NCBI GenBank assembly: GCA_016218805.1
Contig: JACRCW010000018.1
Span: forward strand, 1-45,467
From: Deltaproteobacteria bacterium
Lineage (GTDB): Bacteria; Myxococcota; JACRCW01
Reading direction: 5' to 3'
DNA: 45,467 bases
In this document: positions 45,152 to 45,467 of the stretch, in pieces
Position numbering within the stretch: position 1 is the stretch's first letter
Layout of the letters: each line of letters begins with the position of its first letter
The notes under the pieces: model-generated
What the model was told of the DNA's origin: nothing
The model's database searches: none
Seen by the model: only the letters and a program-made list of their open reading frames with translations
Made by a program: the position numbers and the translations under genes

Positions 45152-45467
45152 AGCCGTGCGCGTGAGGGTTGATGCGCGGTGGGCAGACGGGTGCGTGGGG
45201 CTGCGGCGCCGCCCCGTCATGGTCACCATTCGCGTTTGCTCATCGCGGCCCGGCCGCCTCCCCTTCCTTCATCCGTCCTTTCGTTTCATCCCTTCTTGCT
45301 TATTGGGAACGGGGTTCCCCTCCACGGACCCAGTTGGTCCGCAGCGTGTTCTGACCGTGGACTGCCGCTGCGCTCGCCGGGGCCGGCTTTGCCTGCGTCA
45401 TGCGCCGGTCAACGTGGTGGGCCTCTGCATCAACTCCAACCGGTCACACTTCCGACCGGCTGCGCAC
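45152..45467. other. Window end, no supported gene
   Basis: The final 316 bp after the FadL-like gene contain only short frames without gene-like composition or ribosome sites. A gene may start beyond the window. Confidence 0.4.

Overview
The window is high-GC DNA, almost certainly from a myxobacterium (Myxococcota). The clearest lineage markers are a MYXO-CTERM-like C-terminus (CGC motif, hydrophobic helix, Arg-rich tail) on the 20418-22628 protein, several large Cys-rich secreted or lipo-proteins with CDDGN/DUF4215-type repeats, an OmpA-less set of outer-membrane barrels, and many secreted proteins of unknown role. Genus cannot be fixed from sequence alone.

Layout. (1) 132-3880, minus strand: two translationally coupled genes, a large protein with a C-terminal histidine-kinase-like module followed by a protein with receiver-like motifs. 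Their codon context differs from the housekeeping genes; this is the best candidate for an undescribed signalling or defence system. (2) 4039-7608: outer-membrane barrel, zinc-ribbon membrane protein and a divergent gene of unknown role. (3) 7609-8325: GC-rich 86-bp tandem repeats and a coiled-coil gene broken by a one-base frameshift. (4) 8408-13451, minus strand: a core run of DHH phosphoesterase, lpxI, lysA, dapA and dapB (lipid A and lysine/diaminopimelate synthesis). (5) 13753-13959: a cold-shock protein gene with a hairpin terminator.

(6) 13960-24022 is an accessory region. A 607-aa protein with a DUF2325-like C-terminus and a lipoprotein gene lie between two near-identical ~104-bp copies of the csp 3' end plus terminator (13929-14032 and 16893-16994). 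Further on are a large lipoprotein, a decayed IS91-family transposase, a second copy of the first 30 codons of the 607-aa gene fused next to a vWA-domain remnant, a MYXO-CTERM protein, Cys-rich gene fragments and a 43-bp tandem array. The pattern is one of repeated insertion and recombination.

(7) 24023-30684, plus strand: secreted protein, transketolase, and two lipoproteins. (8) 30737-37327, plus strand: a tightly packed DUF58 - transglutaminase - MoxR ATPase - TPR cassette, probably a cell-envelope module. (9) 37379-43617, minus strand: a ClpA/ClpC-type ATPase coupled to a DUF2520 Rossmann protein, a Cys-rich secreted protein and a SurA/PpiC-type lipoprotein foldase. (10) 43814-45151, plus strand: a FadL-like outer-membrane protein; the last 316 bases hold no gene that I can support. 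No rRNA, tRNA or CRISPR array was seen.
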